The notes below the pieces were generated by a model. It was not told the DNA's origin. It saw only the letters and a list, made by a program, of their open reading frames with translations, and did no database searches. DNA of 5,971 bases from Candidatus Scatousia excrementipullorum (lineage in GTDB: Bacteria > Cyanobacteriota > Vampirovibrionia > Gastranaerophilales > Gastranaerophilaceae): the NCBI GenBank assembly GCA_017694215.1, contig JADIND010000015.1:1-5971 (forward strand), read 5' to 3'. Both the position numbers and the translations under genes were made by a program. Shown here one piece after another: positions 5,856-5,971 of the stretch (position 1 is its first letter; every line of letters starts with the position of its first letter).

Positions 5856-5930
5856 TTCCGTGCCACCTCCCTTACCAAGGGAGGCTTGGTTTTCCCTCTC
5901 CCGCAATGGGCGAGGGCTAGGGTGAGGGGT
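5843..5930. repeat. Composite hairpin-rich repeat-like element at the prepilin 5' end
   Basis: This GC-richer block stands out from the AT-rich surroundings and holds three consecutive inverted repeats. The first is GGCAC-TTCC-GTGCC (5851-5864), whose minus-strand loop is GGAA, a GNRA tetraloop. The second is CCTCCCTT-ACC-AAGGGAGG (5866-5884), a perfect 8-bp stem. The third is CCCTCtCCC-GCAAT-GGGcGAGGG (5894-5916), with one mismatch, followed by GGCTAGGGTGAGGGG. The sequences resemble widespread intergenic palindromic repeats of gut and other bacteria ('CCCTCACCCTAxCCCTC', 'AAGGGAGGTGGC...GGAGGG'), recalled from memory, not searched. On the minus strand it supplies the prepilin ribosome site, start codon and first leader codons. 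Exact boundaries are uncertain. Confidence 0.7.
5866..5873 (-). promoter_or_regulatory. Ribosome-binding site of the prepilin gene, inside a hairpin stem
   Basis: The minus strand reads AAGGGAGG followed by TGG, a near-perfect Shine-Dalgarno sequence 10 nt before the GTG at 5855. It is also the 3' arm of the perfect 8-bp stem formed with 5877-5884, so it would be hidden when the hairpin folds. This site decides the start in favour of GTG 5855 over TTG 5906, which has no such site. Confidence 0.6.
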
Positions 5931-5971
5931 TAATACTGTATAAAATTTAGTATAACCTAACTCTTTACCCT

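Noticed and set aside
5689..5925. 78-residue plus-strand frame over the prepilin N-terminus.
   Set aside because: It is the mirror of the pilin hydrophobic helix and the hairpin element; no independent support.

Overview
The window is AT-rich bacterial chromosome, densely packed with ordinary metabolic genes and a type IV-pilin-like gene. The prepilin N-terminal segment (AFTLAEVLITLGIIGVVAAM) is of a type I associate from memory with gut Gastranaerophilales (non-photosynthetic Cyanobacteria, 'Melainabacteria') and some other gut lineages. Together with the AT-rich codon use this makes a gut Gastranaerophilales-like genome my best guess, but nothing in the window proves it.

Layout. Positions 1-3788 are a minus-strand block, in transcription order: nanE (ManNAc-6-P epimerase), a 62-aa unknown ORF, a ROK-family sugar kinase, a 72-aa unknown protein, a UbiA/MenA-type membrane prenyltransferase, and lysA (diaminopimelate decarboxylase, cut by the left window edge). 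The genes from nanE to the prenyltransferase are nearly continuous: a 9-nt gap, a direct TAA-ATG abutment, an 8-nt overlap and a 4-nt ATGA overlap. They therefore look like one translationally coupled operon. lysA follows after 56 bp and has its own extended -10 promoter candidate. A short divergent promoter region (about 3789-3855) serves nanE on the minus strand and an M16 zinc peptidase on the plus strand (3856-5184). The peptidase gene converges, with only 2 bp between stop codons, on a minus-strand prepilin-like gene (5187-5855). The prepilin's ribosome-binding site, and apparently the start of its leader peptide, lie in a hairpin-rich repeat-like element (about 5843-5930).

How the genes fit together. 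The ROK kinase and NanE can form two consecutive steps, ManNAc to ManNAc-6-P to GlcNAc-6-P, feeding amino-sugar catabolism or cell-wall precursor supply. LysA makes lysine from meso-DAP, and the prenyltransferase probably acts in menaquinone or another prenyl-lipid pathway. The M16 peptidase and the pilin-like protein appear unrelated to the operon. No RNA gene, CRISPR array, insertion sequence or phage gene was seen, and no gene-free stretch exceeds 120 bp. I see no clear new defence or mobile system. The most unusual points are the repeat-supplied start of the prepilin gene, the back-to-back divergent promoters with a probable leaderless nanE, the M16 protein with an insertion and an atypical second domain, and the two small coupled ORFs.
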